NCBI RefSeq assembly: GCF_003412465.1
Contig: NZ_QTJV01000004.1
Span: 248,001-312,000, forward strand
Length of the DNA stretch: 64,000 bases
Direction of reading: 5' to 3'
Origin: Chitinophaga silvisoli
GTDB taxonomy: Bacteria; Bacteroidota; Bacteroidia; Chitinophagales; Chitinophagaceae
In this document: piece by piece, positions 44,720-53,262 of the stretch
Position numbering within the stretch: the first letter of the stretch is position 1
Layout of the letters: the number at the start of each line of letters is the position of its first letter
The notes under the pieces: model-generated
The model's database searches: none
Told to the model about the DNA's origin: nothing
Seen by the model: only the letters and a program-made list of their open reading frames with translations
Translations under genes and position numbers: made by a program

Positions 44720-44914
44720 AATTGATCCTATTGATTAAAACACGCGTCAAACCTACTGAAATTTTAGGAAGTAACCCTGAAGAGGTGAATATGCGTGTAG
44801 AATGGATGAGGATAAGTGTATTAGCTGACCATAATTACCTGCTGTTTCCTCCAAAACAGTCCCGGCCATTTTAGATTTTCTCTAATTGAATATCCATTTA
44901 GCATCTATTTTTTC

Positions 44915-44922
44915 TAAATTTG
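44915..44922 (+). promoter_or_regulatory. Probable promoter -7 box for pckA
   Basis: TAAATTTG, 77 bp before the pckA ATG. No good -33 element is seen. The remaining 280-bp gap upstream of pckA shows nothing else. Confidence 0.45.
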
Positions 44923-44999
44923 TGTTAACAGGGGGCTATTAATTTGATAATTTCAAAAAAAGACGCAGCTTTGCTTTAACACACCAAAACAATCTTACT

Positions 45000-46601
45000 A
45001 TGCAAGTCAGCAGCGTAAGGAACCCTGTTGCTCTCCTATCAGCTATAGGTATTGAGCAAACAGCAGCTATCTATTATCAGACAGCACCTGCCGTGCTGGT
45101 GTCGCAAACACTGGCACGGAAACAGGGAGCCCTCACAGCCAACGGAGCATTGTCCGTAAACACCGGGAAATTCACCGGTCGCTCTCCAAAAGATAAGTTC
45201 ATCGTGAAGGATGCGCTTACTGCCGCAACAGTGAACTGGAATGATTTCAACATTCCGATGTCCGCCGATCACTTCGACCGGTTGTACACAAAAATTACTG
45301 CATACTTTAAGGGAAAAGAAATCTGGGTACGTGACTGCGTTGCCTGCGCTGATCCTGCATACCGCGTAGGGATCCAGGTTGTGACAGAAACGCCGTGGGC
45401 AAATCTTTTTGCCTATAATATGTTCCTGCGCCCGGGTGACGAAGAACTGGAAGACATGCATGCAGAATGGACTGTGATCCAGGCACCGGGATTCTTTGCT
45501 GATCCTGCTACAGACGGCACGCGGCAGGGTAATTTTGCGGCCATCAGTTTTGAGCGCAAAACCGTATTGATCGGAGGCACTGCATATACCGGGGAAATAA
45601 AGAAAGGTATATTCACCATCCTCAATTATATACTGCCACAAATGCATGGTGTACTGCCTATGCACTGCTCAGCCAACCAGGATGAGCATGGAGATACTGC
45701 TATCTTCTTTGGCTTGAGTGGAACGGGTAAAACCACGCTCAGTGCAGATCCCGCCCGTAAACTGATTGGGGATGATGAACATGGCTGGTCCTCTCATCAC
45801 ATCTTCAATTTTGAGGGTGGCTGCTATGCAAAGTGTATAGACCTGAGTGAAGAAAAGGAGCCGCAGATCTACAAAGCCATCCGCGAAGGGGCGCTGCTGG
45901 AGAATGTCTCGTGTTTTGAAGGGACTAATAAAGTAGACTTTGCCAATAAGTGTATCACTGAAAATACGCGGGTTTCTTATCCACTGGATTATATTGACAA
46001 TGCGGTAATTCCTTCAGTAGGCAATATCCCTTCCAATATTTTCTTCCTGACCTGCGATGCATTTGGGGTATTACCTCCTATTTCAAGACTGACACCGGCA
46101 CAGGCCATGTACCAGTTTATATCCGGCTATACAGCCAGGGTAGCGGGTACAGAAACCGGGGTAACAGAGCCGACTACCACTTTCAGTACCTGCTTTGGGG
46201 CACCATTCCTGCCATTGCATCCTGTACAATATGCACAGCTGCTGGGGCAGAAACTGAAACAACAGGACGTGGCTGTATGGCTGATTAACACTGGTTGGAC
46301 AGGAGGTCCTTATGGTACCGGTCAGCGCATTTCATTGAAATACACCAGGGCGATGGTCACAGCAGCACTCAGTGGACAGCTGGACAGGATTGCGTATAAA
46401 GATTTCCCGTTCTTCGGTTTTGGTATTCCGGAACACTGTCCGGGTGTACCTGCCGAATTGCTGGATCCCCGCAATACCTGGGCTGACAAGGAGGCGTTTG
46501 ACAAGCAGGCAGCAGACCTTGCCGACAGATTTATACAAAACTTTAAAAAATACGGAGCGCAGGCAGATCCGGAAATATTATCTGCATCTCCGAAAATTTA
46601 A
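45000..46601 (+). CDS. pckA: Phosphoenolpyruvate carboxykinase (ATP)
   Basis: A 533-residue enzyme of gluconeogenesis converting oxaloacetate and ATP to phosphoenolpyruvate, CO2 and ADP. The ATP-type marks are NTGKFTGRSPKDKF (54-67), the kinase P-loop GLSGTGKTT (238-246), DDEHGWS (258-264) and FEGGCYAKCIDLS. Length is typical for the ATP-dependent form. Standing next to gltA-type central metabolism genes only loosely; it is its own unit with a terminator about 160 bp downstream. Confidence 0.97.
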   Translation: MQVSSVRNPVALLSAIGIEQTAAIYYQTAPAVLVSQTLARKQGALTANGALSVNTGKFTGRSPKDKFIVKDALTAATVNWNDFNIPMSADHFDRLYTKITAYFKGKEIWVRDCVACADPAYRVGIQVVTETPWANLFAYNMFLRPGDEELEDMHAEWTVIQAPGFFADPATDGTRQGNFAAISFERKTVLIGGTAYTGEIKKGIFTILNYILPQMHGVLPMHCSANQDEHGDTAIFFGLSGTGKTTLSADPARKLIGDDEHGWSSHHIFNFEGGCYAKCIDLSEEKEPQIYKAIREGALLENVSCFEGTNKVDFANKCITENTRVSYPLDYIDNAVIPSVGNIPSNIFFLTCDAFGVLPPISRLTPAQAMYQFISGYTARVAGTETGVTEPTTTFSTCFGAPFLPLHPVQYAQLLGQKLKQQDVAVWLINTGWTGGPYGTGQRISLKYTRAMVTAALSGQLDRIAYKDFPFFGFGIPEHCPGVPAELLDPRNTWADKEAFDKQAADLADRFIQNFKKYGAQADPEILSASPKI

Positions 46602-46649
46602 TTATATTACGCTCTTAAGCCTGCCTTTAAAATTTCCACTATTATTTAT

Positions 46650-46796
46650 CAAGTTCTATTTAGAGCAAAACGAGTGACCTAAATTTGAAATTTTGAAGGC
46701 GGGGAACTTGTTTTGCGGAACTTGGGAGGAACTAACATCGGGATTAAACTATTCGTATATATGAAACGCTTTTGCCAACAGGCAGAAGCGTTTTTG
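46650..46796 (+). ncRNA. Possible structured RNA or long pckA 3' region
   Basis: Between pckA and folD there is a long hairpin with a one-sided bulge: CAAGTTC (46650-46656) pairs with GAACTTG (46718-46724) and GCAAAACGAGT (46665-46675) with ACTTGTTTTGC (46706-46716). GGAACT occurs three times in 46704-46733, and a terminator follows at 46764-46796. A TAAATTTG box at 46680-46687 could instead start a roughly 100-nt transcript. A 6S-like RNA is one option; a pckA 3' untranslated region is equally possible. Confidence 0.3.
46764..46796 (+). terminator. Intrinsic terminator downstream of pckA
   Basis: AAACGCTTTTGCC pairs with GGCAGAAGCGTTT (one mismatch) around AACA and is followed by TTTTTGTTTT. 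Confidence 0.85.
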
Positions 46797-46884
46797 TTTT
46801 AAGCATAGGGCCTGGGACCCGTATTAAAATCAAAAATGAGTGTCCTGTTGCATTTAATCATTAGTAAATCTTCCTAATTAAGCC

Positions 46885-46892
46885 TACCTTTG
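46885..46892 (+). promoter_or_regulatory. Promoter -7 box for folD
   Basis: TACCTTTG ends only 3 bp before the folD ATG. With a start site a few bases past the box the message would be leaderless. Confidence 0.65.
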
Positions 46893-46895
46893 CGC

Positions 46896-47783
46896 ATGCA
46901 AATTTTAGACGGTAAACTTGTATCAGCGGCTATTAAAGCCCAACTGGCAGATAAGGTAACTGAACTGAAGGCTTTAGGTCAGAAAGTTCCTCACCTGGCT
47001 GCCATCCTGGTTGGTAACAATCCAGCCAGCGAAACATACGTTGCTTCAAAAGTTAAATCCTGCGCAGAGATTGGCTACCACTCTACCCTGCTGCGTTTCG
47101 ATGAAAAAATTTCCGAAAAACATCTGCTGGACAATATCACCCTGCTGAATGAAAATGCAGATATTGACGGTATTCTCGTACAGTTACCACTTCCCAAACA
47201 TATCAACGAAGAAGTTGTAATCAATACCATCGATCCAAGCAAGGACGTAGACGGTTTCCACCCGGTAAATGTTGGTAAAATGGTCAGTGGCCTGCCTACC
47301 TTCATCCCTGCTACTCCTTACGGTATCATGCTGATGCTGGAGCACTACAATGTTCCAACCAAAGGCAAACATGCTGTAGTAATCGGCCGCAGCCACATCG
47401 TAGGTACGCCTGTCAGCATCCTGCTGAGCAGAAACAGCAATCCTGGTAACTGCACCGTTACCCTCACTCACTCACACACGCCTAACCTGAAAGAACTTTG
47501 TCTCCAGGCGGACATCATCGTTGCAGCCATCGGTCGTCCGAACTTCGTGACTGCTGATATGGTGAAAGAAGGTGCTGTGATCGTGGATGTAGGTATCAAC
47601 CGTATCGAAGATGCTTCGAAGAAATCCGGTTTCAGGCTGGTAGGTGATGTGGATTATAACGCTGTAGCTGAGAAATGCAGCTTTATCACCCCGGTTCCGG
47701 GTGGCGTAGGTCCAATGACCATTGCGGCACTCCTCAAGAATACCTACCATGCAGCCGTAGGTCAGAAAGGAAATATGAACTAA
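46896..47783 (+). CDS. folD: Bifunctional methylenetetrahydrofolate dehydrogenase/cyclohydrolase FolD
   Basis: A 295-residue enzyme that interconverts 5,10-methylene- and 10-formyl-tetrahydrofolate. Family motifs are [18 protein letters not shown] (the Lys and Tyr of the active site), [39 protein letters not shown] and the closing [16 protein letters not shown]. The ATG at 46896 matches the family N-terminus (MQILDGK), so it is kept even though it lies almost on the promoter. It supplies formyl groups for purine synthesis. Confidence 0.97.
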   Translation: MQILDGKLVSAAIKAQLADKVTELKALGQKVPHLAAILVGNNPASETYVASKVKSCAEIGYHSTLLRFDEKISEKHLLDNITLLNENADIDGILVQLPLPKHINEEVVINTIDPSKDVDGFHPVNVGKMVSGLPTFIPATPYGIMLMLEHYNVPTKGKHAVVIGRSHIVGTPVSILLSRNSNPGNCTVTLTHSHTPNLKELCLQADIIVAAIGRPNFVTADMVKEGAVIVDVGINRIEDASKKSGFRLVGDVDYNAVAEKCSFITPVPGGVGPMTIAALLKNTYHAAVGQKGNMN

Positions 47784-47864
47784 TCACAGCAGTGATTCAT
47801 TTTCAATTTTAAAGGCAGATCTTTCTGTCCGGTATGATGTAAAATGGATTACTAACAATTATAC

Positions 47865-47902
47865 GGTACGCATAGCGCATAACTGCATTATGCGTACCTT
47901 TG
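47865..47902 (+). promoter_or_regulatory. queE promoter overlapped by an inverted repeat
   Basis: GGTACGCATA (47865-47874) and TATGCGTACC (47889-47898) are a perfect 10-bp inverted repeat. A second repeat CGCATAA/TTATGCG lies inside. The right arm overlaps the -7 box TACCTTTG (47895-47902), which ends 4 bp before the ATG, so a repressor bound here would block transcription. Confidence 0.6.
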
Positions 47903-47906
47903 CATT

Positions 47907-48533
47907 ATGTCAACTACTGCCACATATCCAAACGTACGCACGCTCCCGGTAATGGAACGCTTTTACACGATTCAGGGTGAAGGTAATTATCAGGGCTGCG
48001 CAGCTTATTTCATCCGCCTTGGTGGTTGCGATGTAGGCTGCCATTGGTGTGATGTGAAGGATAGCTGGGAGGCAGATCGTCATCCTCAACTGGAACTGAC
48101 AGACATTGTGAGTGAGGCTGCCAGCTACCCCGGCCGTATTGCCGTGATCACCGGCGGCGAACCATTAATGCACAACCTGGATGCACTGACAGCAGATCTG
48201 CATGCAGCCGGTTTCCGTACACATATTGAAACTTCCGGTTCCTCTCCCCTCTCCGGTAAATGGGACTGGATAACTTTATCCCCTAAGAAATTCAAGGCCC
48301 CCCTGCCTGAAATCTGTTCACTTGCCAATGAACTGAAGGTGGTCATCTTTAACAAAAGTGATTTTGCCTGGGCAGAGAAATATGCTGCGCTCGCAGGTCC
48401 TCACTGTAAACTGTATATTCAGCCGGAATGGAACAAGGCCGCTGAAATGACACCACTGATCATCGACTATATCAAGGACAACCCTAAATGGCAACTCTCT
48501 CTCCAGGTGCACAAATATATTAATGTACCATAA
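47907..48533 (+). CDS. queE: 7-carboxy-7-deazaguanine synthase QueE
   Basis: A 208-residue radical-SAM enzyme that converts carboxy-tetrahydropterin to 7-carboxy-7-deazaguanine, a queuosine precursor. The N-terminal TIQGEGNYQG precedes the cluster motif Cys41-x3-Cys45-x2-Cys48 (CDVGCHWC), and VITGGEPL follows. The product pathway ends at tRNA, where tgt (32951-34081) acts. No queC, queD or queF is in the window. The start follows directly after its promoter. Confidence 0.94.
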   Translation: MSTTATYPNVRTLPVMERFYTIQGEGNYQGCAAYFIRLGGCDVGCHWCDVKDSWEADRHPQLELTDIVSEAASYPGRIAVITGGEPLMHNLDALTADLHAAGFRTHIETSGSSPLSGKWDWITLSPKKFKAPLPEICSLANELKVVIFNKSDFAWAEKYAALAGPHCKLYIQPEWNKAAEMTPLIIDYIKDNPKWQLSLQVHKYINVP

Positions 48534-48735
48534 GCAGGATTTTTAATACCAGGTTTACTGATGACTTTGGGGCTTGTCTGGCCCTGTTGCTAATTTACCC
48601 GATACCTGGTACAATACGCGTTTGGATCATAACGTTTATTGTGAAAAAAATATGTAATCGCATTGATTATCTGATAGAAAGATATTCATCTGGCGATTTT
48701 TTCATATATTGGACCCACATTCCCAATCATAAGTT

Positions 48736-50631
48736 ATGGCCAAATTCCCAATATTGCTGAGTTGTCTTGTGATTAGCCTGGGTGTGCATGCTCAGGTGGT
48801 AACCTATGATAACGCTAAGAAAAAAGCACAGAAGAGTTTTGACAATGCACAGTTGGCGGTTTCGGAGTATAAAACGGAAGATGCTATTATTTATTTGCAG
48901 GAAGCGGTACGTGCTGAGCCTGGATTTACGGATGCCTATGGACAAATGACGATTTCCTATGTAGAGTTAAAAAAATACGACGAGGCGATCAATGCTTTTG
49001 AAACACTGAAAAGACTGGATAGCGCTTCCATCCGGCCTGCGCTGCTGGCTTACTCGAAAGCCCTGGGAGGTGTGGGCAGATTTAGTGATGCCCTGGCCAG
49101 TATTAATCTTTACATCGCGACTACCAAGATTAAGAATCCAAAAGCAGAAGCCCTGCAAAAGACTTTTACTTATGCTGCCCGGGAAGCCGCCCACCCGGTA
49201 CCCTTCAAACCTGTGAACCTGGGGGATAATATCAATACAAAGGATGGTGAATACTTCCCTTCCCTGACGATCGATAACCAGATGCTTGTATTTACCCGCC
49301 GGGTAAATGGCAAGAACGAGGATTTTTATGTGTCGGAAAGAGATGACAGTATGCACTGGAAGAAGGCTTATAACCTGGGGCAACCTGTCAACTCCTCTGC
49401 ATTTAATGAAGGTGCGCAGAACATTTCGCAGGATGGTAACATGCTGGTATTTACAGGCTGCAATTTTCCAAATGGAAGAGGTAGCTGTGATATCTACTAT
49501 GCTATCAGAACGGAAGAGGGCATGTGGGTGGAGCCCATGAACCTGGGCAACCCAATCAATACAAGAGACTGGGAATCCCAGCCTTGTCTATCTCCTGATA
49601 AACAGACCCTGTACTTTGCCAGGGAAACTGCAGATGCCGGTTCTGATATATTTATGAGTGTCATGCAAGCCAATGGCAGATGGGGTACTCCTGAGAGACT
49701 TGGGCCTAATATCAATACACCTGGTGATGAGAGCACGCCCTTTATTCATGCGGATAACCAGACATTATATTTTGCTTCCAACGGGCATCCAGGTTATGGT
49801 GGTATGGACCTGTTCTATTCCCGCAGACAAGCTGATGGCAGCTGGGGTCCTGCTGTGAACCTGGGTTATCCTATCAATACAATGGACGAAGAGGCAAGTA
49901 TGGTAGTGGCAGCTGACGGTAAAACTGCGTATTATGCTTCTGACCGTACAGACAGCCGTGGATCACTGGATATTTATAGTTTTGAATTGTATCCTGCTGC
50001 AAGGCCGTTGAAGACGCTGTATGTAAGGGGGTATGTGTATGATGCAAAGAGCCAGAAACGCCTGGTCGCGAATATTGAGTTGCAGGACCTGGAGACAGGG
50101 CAGACCATGGCGGATATCAAGAGTGACCTGATGGGGAATTACCTGGTCGCATTGCCGGTGGGCAGGGATTATGGATTGAATGTGAATAAGAAAGGCTACC
50201 TTTTCCACTCAGAGAATTTTTCTCTGAAAGGTGCGGATAAGGATACCGGTTACTTCAGGGAAGTACCGTTGGTGCCGCTGGATACGAGTGCGATAATGGT
50301 ATTGAACAATGTGTTCTTTGCGAGCAGGGAGTATACGCTGAAGACAGAGTCTTATGTAGAGTTGAACAGATTAGTGGGATTGATGAAAGAAAACCCGACT
50401 ATGGTCGTGGAGATCAGCGGGCATACGGATAATGTGGGTAATGATCAGATCAACCTGACACTGTCTGATAAACGTGCGCAGGCAGTGGTGCAATACCTGG
50501 TGCAGAAAGGGATAGAAGCAGAGCGATTGGTAGCGAAAGGGTACGGTGAAAGTAAACCGGTAGCGGATAATGAAACGCCGGAAGGCAGGGCGCAGAACAG
50601 GCGAACAGAGTTTAAGATTATCAAATTATAA
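48736..50631 (+). CDS. PorE-like protein: TPR, PD40 propeller, regulatory domain and OmpA domain
   Basis: A 631-residue exported protein. Signal peptide ends at VHAQ (about 20). TPR helices at 30-150 (EDAIIYLQEAVRAEPGFTDAYG) are followed by WD40-like PD40 propeller repeats at 160-420 (DGEYFPSLTIDNQMLVFTRR and similar blades), a carboxypeptidase-regulatory-like domain at 430-510 and a C-terminal OmpA domain (SGHTDNVGNDQINLTLSDKRA ... RAQNRRTEF). The order matches PorE, which ties T9SS parts to peptidoglycan in the periplasm. Many Bacteroidota have several such proteins, so PorE itself is not certain. Isolated from the other T9SS genes here. Confidence 0.88.
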   Translation: MAKFPILLSCLVISLGVHAQVVTYDNAKKKAQKSFDNAQLAVSEYKTEDAIIYLQEAVRAEPGFTDAYGQMTISYVELKKYDEAINAFETLKRLDSASIRPALLAYSKALGGVGRFSDALASINLYIATTKIKNPKAEALQKTFTYAAREAAHPVPFKPVNLGDNINTKDGEYFPSLTIDNQMLVFTRRVNGKNEDFYVSERDDSMHWKKAYNLGQPVNSSAFNEGAQNISQDGNMLVFTGCNFPNGRGSCDIYYAIRTEEGMWVEPMNLGNPINTRDWESQPCLSPDKQTLYFARETADAGSDIFMSVMQANGRWGTPERLGPNINTPGDESTPFIHADNQTLYFASNGHPGYGGMDLFYSRRQADGSWGPAVNLGYPINTMDEEASMVVAADGKTAYYASDRTDSRGSLDIYSFELYPAARPLKTLYVRGYVYDAKSQKRLVANIELQDLETGQTMADIKSDLMGNYLVALPVGRDYGLNVNKKGYLFHSENFSLKGADKDTGYFREVPLVPLDTSAIMVLNNVFFASREYTLKTESYVELNRLVGLMKENPTMVVEISGHTDNVGNDQINLTLSDKRAQAVVQYLVQKGIEAERLVAKGYGESKPVADNETPEGRAQNRRTEFKIIKL

Positions 50632-50720
50632 CAAACATGTCGTGCAGATCAGATGATTCAGATAAACCGATTCGGATTGTTAAATGAAAAGACTAAACTT
50701 TAACGATTTGGAATAAACTT

Positions 50721-50755
50721 AAAGGCCTTACAAACCAATGGTTTGTAAGGCCTTT
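50721..50755. terminator. Convergent-gene hairpin
   Basis: AAAGGCCTTACAAACC and GGTTTGTAAGGCCTTT form a perfect 16-bp stem around AAT between converging genes. The T tract is short, so termination is likely but not certain. Confidence 0.7.
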
Positions 50756-50788
50756 ACATTACCGGCTGTGTCAAAATCCCCCTTACTT

Positions 50789-53185
50789 TTATAGCTTCAC
50801 ATTCACACTCATCCCTTTATATTCTACTACTTTTCCTGGATTAGCACCCTGATTAGCGCCGACCAAAAAAACGGTGAATTTACGGGATGCAATCATGCCA
50901 GGGAATTTACCTTTTCTATCTCCAATGGTAAGCATCTTCGCCTTATCATCCCATTTAAAAGTGATAGTTGAGTATATTCCTTTCTCATAGTTGTAATTGT
51001 CATTTTCATCCTCATACAATACAAACCGGCCATCATTCCCCGGATATACACGTATTTCAAGGTTATCCCATTTCTTTTCTTCAGCATATTGCACTTGTGG
51101 ACCCAGTGGCAATATGGAGCCTGCTTTTACATACAGGGGAATTATATCCAATGGTGTTTCTTTCTGCAAGGTTTTACCACCAGCTACCGGCTCGCCTGTC
51201 CAGAAATCGAACCAGCTTGTACCGGCGGGTAAATATACTTCTGTAGATTTATTAGCGCTGAAATCTTCAGCCCAGGCTGTATCATTTCCGTTTACCACCT
51301 GTTTCAGATACTGTGCCTGGGTCACAGGTGTTACCAGTATAGATTTCCCGAACATGAATTCATTATTCACATTCCAGGCATTGTGATCTTTTACAAAGTC
51401 CATTACCAGTGCCCGCATCATGCTGGATTGGTTGGCTGTAACGTCCCAGGAAGTTGAATAAATATAGGGTAGCAGGCTATAGCGTAAATATATAAACTTC
51501 TCTATAGCATCATACACCTTGTCGCCTTTGCTGCCGAATTGGTATATTTCCCTGGGAGCATCTGTTCCATGAGAACGCATCATCGGGCAGAAAGTACCAA
51601 AGGCCACCCACCTTGCATATAATTCGCGGTATTCCGGATCTGCCAGTTTTTTATGAAAATTGCCGAGAAAGAATCCGCCGATATCGCTGTTCCAGTAAGG
51701 AATGCCGCTTAAAGAGAAATTAAGCCCGGTAGGTATCTGGTTTTTTAATGTCTCCCAGGAGGATGTAATATCACCGGACCAGGTATTTGCACCATATCTT
51801 TGCTGGCCAGCAAATGCAGAGCGTGTAAGGATAAATACCCTCTTATCACCACTCACTTTTCGTTGATGATCGTATACGCCGCCTACTGTCATCAGTGGAA
51901 ACGCATTACGCACTTTACGAAAAGAACCCAGGAAAGATTGCTGCTCAAGGTCTGTATCTTTAAATGACAGATGATCGGGTTCTGAGGAGTCCATCCACCA
52001 GCCATCGAACCCGATAGCATATAAGCCCTTGCTTAGATATCGCCAGTAAATATCCCTCGCCGCAGGATTATAGGCATCATATACACGCACGCCGGAAGGA
52101 TAGTTCATATCCGGGGGCCACACGTCTTTTGCACTCTCCGGCCAGGTGCTGAAATTGAAAAGCATACCACCTGCGTTGAGATCTTCATAAGGTTTTGTTT
52201 TGGGGCCGAAAGAAGCCCAGATAGAAATGATCGCATGTGCGTTCATTGCATGGATATCATCTACCATTTTCTTAGGCTGTGGGAATTCCGGGTTTAAGAA
52301 ACTCATGCCGTTCCAATGGTAATTATCACCCCAGTATTGCCAATCCTGGATGACACCGTCCAAAGGTACTTTCAGCTCACGGTATTTTTTCACGACATCC
52401 ACAATTTCCTGTTGTGATTTATACCGTTCCCTGCTCTGCCAGAAGCCATAGGTCCACAATGGAAACATAGGTGCCTGACCGGTTAATTTCCGCATGCAGG
52501 CTATCACGCCATCAGCATTGCCGCCGTACATGAAATAGTAGTCTATACAGTCTCCTACTTCTGATTTAAAATACATTTCATTTGGAGTATCTTCAAAAGT
52601 AGTGGGCGAATAATTATCCCAGAATACGCCGTAACCTTTTACGGACTGGAAAAAAGTGATGGGATCATCTGTATTGCCCTGCATCATCATATTATACTTT
52701 TGATTGCGTTGACTCAGGTTCCCTCTCTGATGCTGACCCAATCCATAAATAGGTTCATCCTTCGCAAGCTGAAAAGACTGAGATACAGAAAATGTTTTGC
52801 TTCCGGCATCATCAAAAGGTGTAAACGAAACGCCATTGGGCTTCTCACTAAGGAGGGCTTCGCCTGCAGTGGTTTGATAGCTGATTTCACCTGTTTCAGT
52901 ATTTAACCTTACACTGAGCTTATCACTTTTCACGATGATGAAGTTAGTTCCCGAACTTGTTGTAAAAACTGTCTTTAAGGGACTTGCTATTACTGACAAA
53001 CTCGTTTTGGAGAACATGTTGTTTTTAGGCGACTTAACAACTCTGACAATAGAAGGCGTATAGAACTGAATTTTCACTTCATTGCCGCCAACTGTGGTGG
53101 TGATGCCTGAACTGTTCTTTTCGAATTGCCGGGCATAACTGCCCATACTGATCATCAAAAAGATCAAAAAGTGTAGTGGTCTCAT
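50789..53185 (-). CDS. Exported glycoside hydrolase family 31 (alpha-xylosidase/alpha-glucosidase)
   Basis: A 798-residue retaining alpha-glycosidase. Signal peptide (cleavage near YAR-Q, 19), N-terminal beta-sandwich, and the TIM-barrel with the nucleophile Asp399 in FDGWWMDSSEPD and the acid/base Asp472 in WSGDITSSWE. The insert DGVIQDWQYWGDNYHWNG is common in alpha-xylosidases, so that activity is favoured. It sits 77 bp behind the GH3 gene on the same strand, forming a probable xylan or xyloglucan oligosaccharide unit. There is no SusC/SusD pair in the window. Confidence 0.9.
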   Translation of the reverse strand: MRPLHFLIFLMISMGSYARQFEKNSSGITTTVGGNEVKIQFYTPSIVRVVKSPKNNMFSKTSLSVIASPLKTVFTTSSGTNFIIVKSDKLSVRLNTETGEISYQTTAGEALLSEKPNGVSFTPFDDAGSKTFSVSQSFQLAKDEPIYGLGQHQRGNLSQRNQKYNMMMQGNTDDPITFFQSVKGYGVFWDNYSPTTFEDTPNEMYFKSEVGDCIDYYFMYGGNADGVIACMRKLTGQAPMFPLWTYGFWQSRERYKSQQEIVDVVKKYRELKVPLDGVIQDWQYWGDNYHWNGMSFLNPEFPQPKKMVDDIHAMNAHAIISIWASFGPKTKPYEDLNAGGMLFNFSTWPESAKDVWPPDMNYPSGVRVYDAYNPAARDIYWRYLSKGLYAIGFDGWWMDSSEPDHLSFKDTDLEQQSFLGSFRKVRNAFPLMTVGGVYDHQRKVSGDKRVFILTRSAFAGQQRYGANTWSGDITSSWETLKNQIPTGLNFSLSGIPYWNSDIGGFFLGNFHKKLADPEYRELYARWVAFGTFCPMMRSHGTDAPREIYQFGSKGDKVYDAIEKFIYLRYSLLPYIYSTSWDVTANQSSMMRALVMDFVKDHNAWNVNNEFMFGKSILVTPVTQAQYLKQVVNGNDTAWAEDFSANKSTEVYLPAGTSWFDFWTGEPVAGGKTLQKETPLDIIPLYVKAGSILPLGPQVQYAEEKKWDNLEIRVYPGNDGRFVLYEDENDNYNYEKGIYSTITFKWDDKAKMLTIGDRKGKFPGMIASRKFTVFLVGANQGANPGKVVEYKGMSVNVKL

Positions 53186-53200
53186 TTTATTCTGTTAACA

Positions 53201-53244
53201 TGTTTATTAACCTATTGTATCGTTCCCTGTTTATTAACCTGTTG
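53201..53244. repeat. Two 17-bp direct repeats upstream of the GH31 gene
   Basis: TGTTTATTAACCTATTG (53201-53217) and TGTTTATTAACCTGTTG (53228-53244) differ at one base and start 27 bp apart. They lie 16-59 bp before the GH31 start codon and share a TTATTAAmCT core with the pair upstream of the GH3 gene. Confidence 0.8.
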
Positions 53245-53262
53245 AATTATCCTGCCGCTATT

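Noticed and set aside
47784..47906. preQ1 riboswitch upstream of queE
   Set aside because: No preQ1 aptamer core is visible and the promoter sits directly before the start codon, leaving no leader to hold one.
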